Source of the DNA: Eutreptiella sp. 'Long Island Sound 2002'
Lineage: Eukaryota; Euglenozoa; Euglenophyceae; Eutreptiales; Eutreptiaceae
Length of the DNA: 64,000 bases
Direction of reading: 5' to 3'
Assembly: GCA_964036045.1 (NCBI GenBank)
Contig: OZ038378.1
Location: 25,471,935 to 25,535,934, forward strand
A program made the translations under genes and the position numbers. This document shows positions 60,793 through 64,000 of this stretch, one piece after another. Each line of letters begins with the position of its first letter. The first letter of the stretch is position 1. The notes below the pieces were generated by a model. That model saw only the letters and a list, made by a program, of their open reading frames with translations. It ran no database searches and was not told the origin of the DNA.

Positions 60793-61133
60793 GGCCCGTA
60801 CAACACAGTTACACCCTGACGGGGAGTGCATGCATCGGCCCCCCCGTGGGGAAACTCCCAGAGGGAGGGACCAGAGCCAGCGTCGGGCGCCCCCCCCTCC
60901 CAACCCTGCCTGGCAACACACCCACCAACAACCGGGTAGAACCAAGGAGCACACCAAGGGGGCGACACCGGGGGCAAAGGAGCACGAAAGGGAAGGGGGG
61001 GGGGGCGCAAGAGGAAAGGATCACCGTGTCGTGCGCAATGTGTCGTGCAACATAAGGCCAGCAGCGAGTGGGACGGGCCACAGAGACCACCTGTACTGCC
61101 ATGTCCATAGCTCACACAGCCTTCGTTAGCTAA

Positions 61134-64000
61134 ATGTCGCTATCTGTCCCACCAATCCCGCGGTATTGCCAGCCTTCCGGCGACGTGCCCGGCGCCTGGT
61201 AGACACGGTGTCTGATCTCGTCAGACACAGGCCGCACACGTATGCGGCGTTCTAGGCGCGCGTGGACGCGGACCGTCCGGCCAGGGACAATGGATGGGAC
61301 CACTCTGTCGACGTCTGCTTGCGGCAGATGTTGGCGCCCGATCCCCATGCGTACAACACGCCTGACGTTCAGGCGCGGTTTGCAGCGGGCACGGTGCCGT
61401 TCGGGGTGCACCTGCTCAACCGACTACTCCGATGTCTACAAGATCTCGGGCAGCTCGAGGACGCGCAGAGCGGGCGGCCCCCAGTCGGACCGGCGGGGCG
61501 GCCGGAGTATGCGGCGCCGGGTGCGTTTCTGATGCCGCCGCCCCCGGGCCTTGGGTTCCTGCCCTTCCTACCTTTTGGGGCTCACCACCACCACCAACTC
61601 CATCTCCATCACCTACTTCATCACCCCGTCGGGTTCTCCATGATGCAGCATCACTTCGTACACGGACACGTACACCCGGCGGCTGTGCCACAGCTCCCTG
61701 TCCACCTTCACCGTCACCATCACCCGGCGGCTGTGCCACAGCACCCCGTCCACCTTCACCATCACCATCACCATCACCATCCGCACCAGCATGTGGTGTA
61801 CCCGCATCCCCTGCCCCAGCAGCACCCACCGCCGCCTCAGCACACGGTACCGGTGCCGGTACCGGTACCGGTGCCTGCGCCGGGGCGGGGCGCCCAACAG
61901 CTGGGGGTGTCGCAAGGGGAGGCACGTGGCGTGCCCCCAGACGAGGCGGGGAGAACGGGGGCGCCTGCGGCTGCGCCACCCCTGGCGGTGCCCCAGCCGG
62001 GGCATACCGCGGCGGGGTCTCCACCGCAGACAGTCCCGGTGCCGGATCCAGCCGTGCCGCGCGGGGCCCCGCCCGTGGTGCCAACGGGGCCTCAGCCGGT
62101 GGTCCCGGGTGGTGGTCCACCCCCGACGCGTGGGATGCAGGACGCAGCCCCCATGGGGAGGCCTACGGCGGGGGAACAGGCAGGGGATGCTGAGCGGGAG
62201 TCGGCAGCGGCCGGCCTGCGAGACATCAGCGAGCTGCTCGCGCAGGCCCTGGAGGCGTACCGGCGGACAGCCGCGGGGGGCGATGGAGTCGCGCCGGAAG
62301 GGCCGGGGAGGGGGGCTGACACCGGCGAGCTGATCGCGCAGGCGCTCGCGGCTGTTGCCCCGATGGCGGAAGGGGCCAAGTAGAAGCCGTCGGAGGTGGT
62401 TGCTTCGGGGGGACAGGACGCGGGGCGGGGTGTGCCGGAGGCGCAGGCACCAGCAGAGGGCGGCGGGGTTGTGGAGCCCAGTGGAAGGCGTGCCAAGGGG
62501 GAAGGACTGGAGGACTGGATGTGGGAGTGGCGGGAGTGGCGCCAGGTGGCACCCGGTTAGCCGTGTCTGGCGGGGCTGGCGTACAGCATGGACCTCCATG
62601 CGGGCACCAGCTGGGCCCGGCTGCCCGACAACCTGCGGGCAAGGCTGGACGCGGCGGAGGCGGCAAGGGGCGGAGGCGCTGCGGAGCCGCCCCTGGCGCC
62701 CTTTCCGCCGCGGCCAGACACGCCGCCGGCGATGGTTGCGGCTGGGGAAGGGGCGGAGGAAGAGCAGGAGGCGGAGGAAGTGGAGGACGAAGAGGCGTAC
62801 GGGCCCGGTGAGTCGGCGCTGGCTCTCATGTATGAGGACGACGCCAAGCCCGACGTCTACGCCGGCATGGACGTGGACCCGGCCCACGCGCCGCTGCGGC
62901 CCATGCCCACTGCGGTGCCGCCCCTTCCCCTGGAAAGCTGTCAGCAGCGGCACTGCAGGTACCATGCGGCCGAGGGTGCCCACAGACACCGCCTCATGGG
63001 CACGGGGCGGCGGGAGGCAGGTCGCCCGGGAGGTGGCCCTAGTGGCCGAGTCCCCGGACGACGGCCAGGTCCGCTGTGTCCAGCTGGGGGACGCGGCGGT
63101 CCTGGGTCACCACCCCGGTGATGTCCGGGCGGCCGAGCCCCAGGAAGGCCTCCCCTTGTCGGTGCGCCTGTCCGTGGGGCGCCTGCTGGACGAGGCAGGG
63201 CTGAAGGACGTGCGGCGGGACGAAGGCCTGTGCATGGCCTTGTGGCGAGGTGGGGCTGACGCTTGGCGTCGCGAGCAGGCCGTGCGGCCCCTCACGCCCC
63301 AGGCGCTGGGATCCCATGCGCCCTTGATGGCGGTGTACCCCGAGGGTGCAGAGGTCGTGTTCGGCGCTGACCGCCTGCTGCTGACCAGGGATGGGGTGGT
63401 CCTCATCCCCACCTCCAGCAGCTACCGCCTTGAGAGCCGCAGCGGTGACCTCAAGCTGCTGGTGGTGGTGGGCACGCGCCTCGACGAGAGCGCCGTCCCA
63501 GAGGGGTCCCAACACGCGGTCCTGCTGGGGAGTGATGAGGAGACAGGCCGTGACGGTCACCAGGTGGGGCGGGAGCAAGCCACGGGGGAGGAGCAGCAGC
63601 AGGATCAGCCGGAGGTGGCCGGGGAGGAGGTGGACGTGCAGGCCATTGTGGCGGCGGCCCTGGCGAGGTTCACGGCTGCCGCGAGCCCGCCACTGACGAC
63701 GGAGGCACTGGAGGAGGAGGACCAACGCAGGAGGAGTGAAGAGGCACAGAGCGCCATGGAGCAGAATGAGGAGCTGGAGATCGTGAAGGCGAAGAAGGCG
63801 CGTGAGGTGGGTCCACGGGAGCTGGGAGTGGCGGACAAGGCTGGGCCGAAGACGGGGGAGGTGAAAACCTGCAGGCACTGGGCCAATGGGGTGGTGCATG
63901 CGGGCAGATGCCTGCTGGTTCGCCCACCCCCAGCTGCCTGTGCCACGGGGAATACCCCAGGAATTGCTCCTGATCCTCCAGGCCATGGCCCGTGTGAAGG
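61134..64000 (+). pseudogene. LINE copy C, 5' part of ORF1 (decayed, runs off the window)
   Basis: Aligns with 38884-41790 of copy B. Damage relative to copy B: a one-base loss near 61163, nonsense codons at 61253-61255, 62381-62383 and 62558-62560, and a 50-bp deletion near 63020 between GGCAGG repeats. It still shows the His/Pro-rich region and retains the TGC for the first CCCH cysteine near 63870, but has an extra G just behind it. Used here as a comparison copy to locate the frameshift in copy B. Confidence 0.8.

Overview
The window looks like nuclear DNA of a GC-rich microbial eukaryote, most likely an alga, although nothing here fixes the species. No host gene, tRNA or rRNA is recognisable. 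Almost all of it is retroelement sequence in three layers. All coding features are transposon reading frames, most of them broken; start codons are approximate because several frames have no convincing ATG.

Layer 1 is a head-to-tail array of a very long non-LTR retrotransposon (LINE) unit. Copy A is represented by its 3' end (about 53-3471). Copy B is nearly full length but defective (about 38700-52813). Copy C contributes its 5' end (61134-64000). Between the 3' end of one copy and the 5' end of the next lies the same long spacer (3472-8578 continuing at 38700-38883, and 52814-61133). It is built of a (TA)n tract, G-rich tandem blocks, 65-bp repeats and poly-C tandem blocks. Period B to C is 22,250 bp; A to B is about 19.2 kb once the LTR insertion is subtracted. 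Copy B encodes, in order, a His/Pro-rich gag-like region, a CCCH zinc finger, a Ulp1-like cysteine protease (catalytic Cys replaced by Tyr), a C2H2-like region, an APE-type endonuclease, a reverse transcriptase that lost its core, an RNase H, and a C-terminal zinc-binding region.

Layer 2 is a 30.1-kb Ty3/Gypsy-type element on the + strand (8579-38694). It has 2.3-2.4 kb LTRs and a 5-bp target duplication, CAAAG. It encodes gag with an unusual zinc knuckle, then protease, a methyltransferase-like segment, RT, RNase H, integrase and a chromodomain.

Layer 3 is a 17.1-kb related Gypsy element on the - strand (15137-32236), with 3.0-kb LTRs and a 4-bp target duplication, GCAT. It sits inside the pol gene of layer 2; removing it rejoins the outer pol frame exactly. 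It carries the same domain order and an intact 1212-residue RT-RH-IN-chromodomain polyprotein. In both Gypsy elements gag ends at a UAG with pol open in the same frame directly behind it, in a conserved context.

A further insertion of about 1.96 kb (56421-58375) lies in the B-C spacer. It is flanked by 13-bp direct repeats, is almost free of T on the + strand, begins with a 188-bp tandem array arranged as an alternating dimer, and ends in a (CTAC)n tail.
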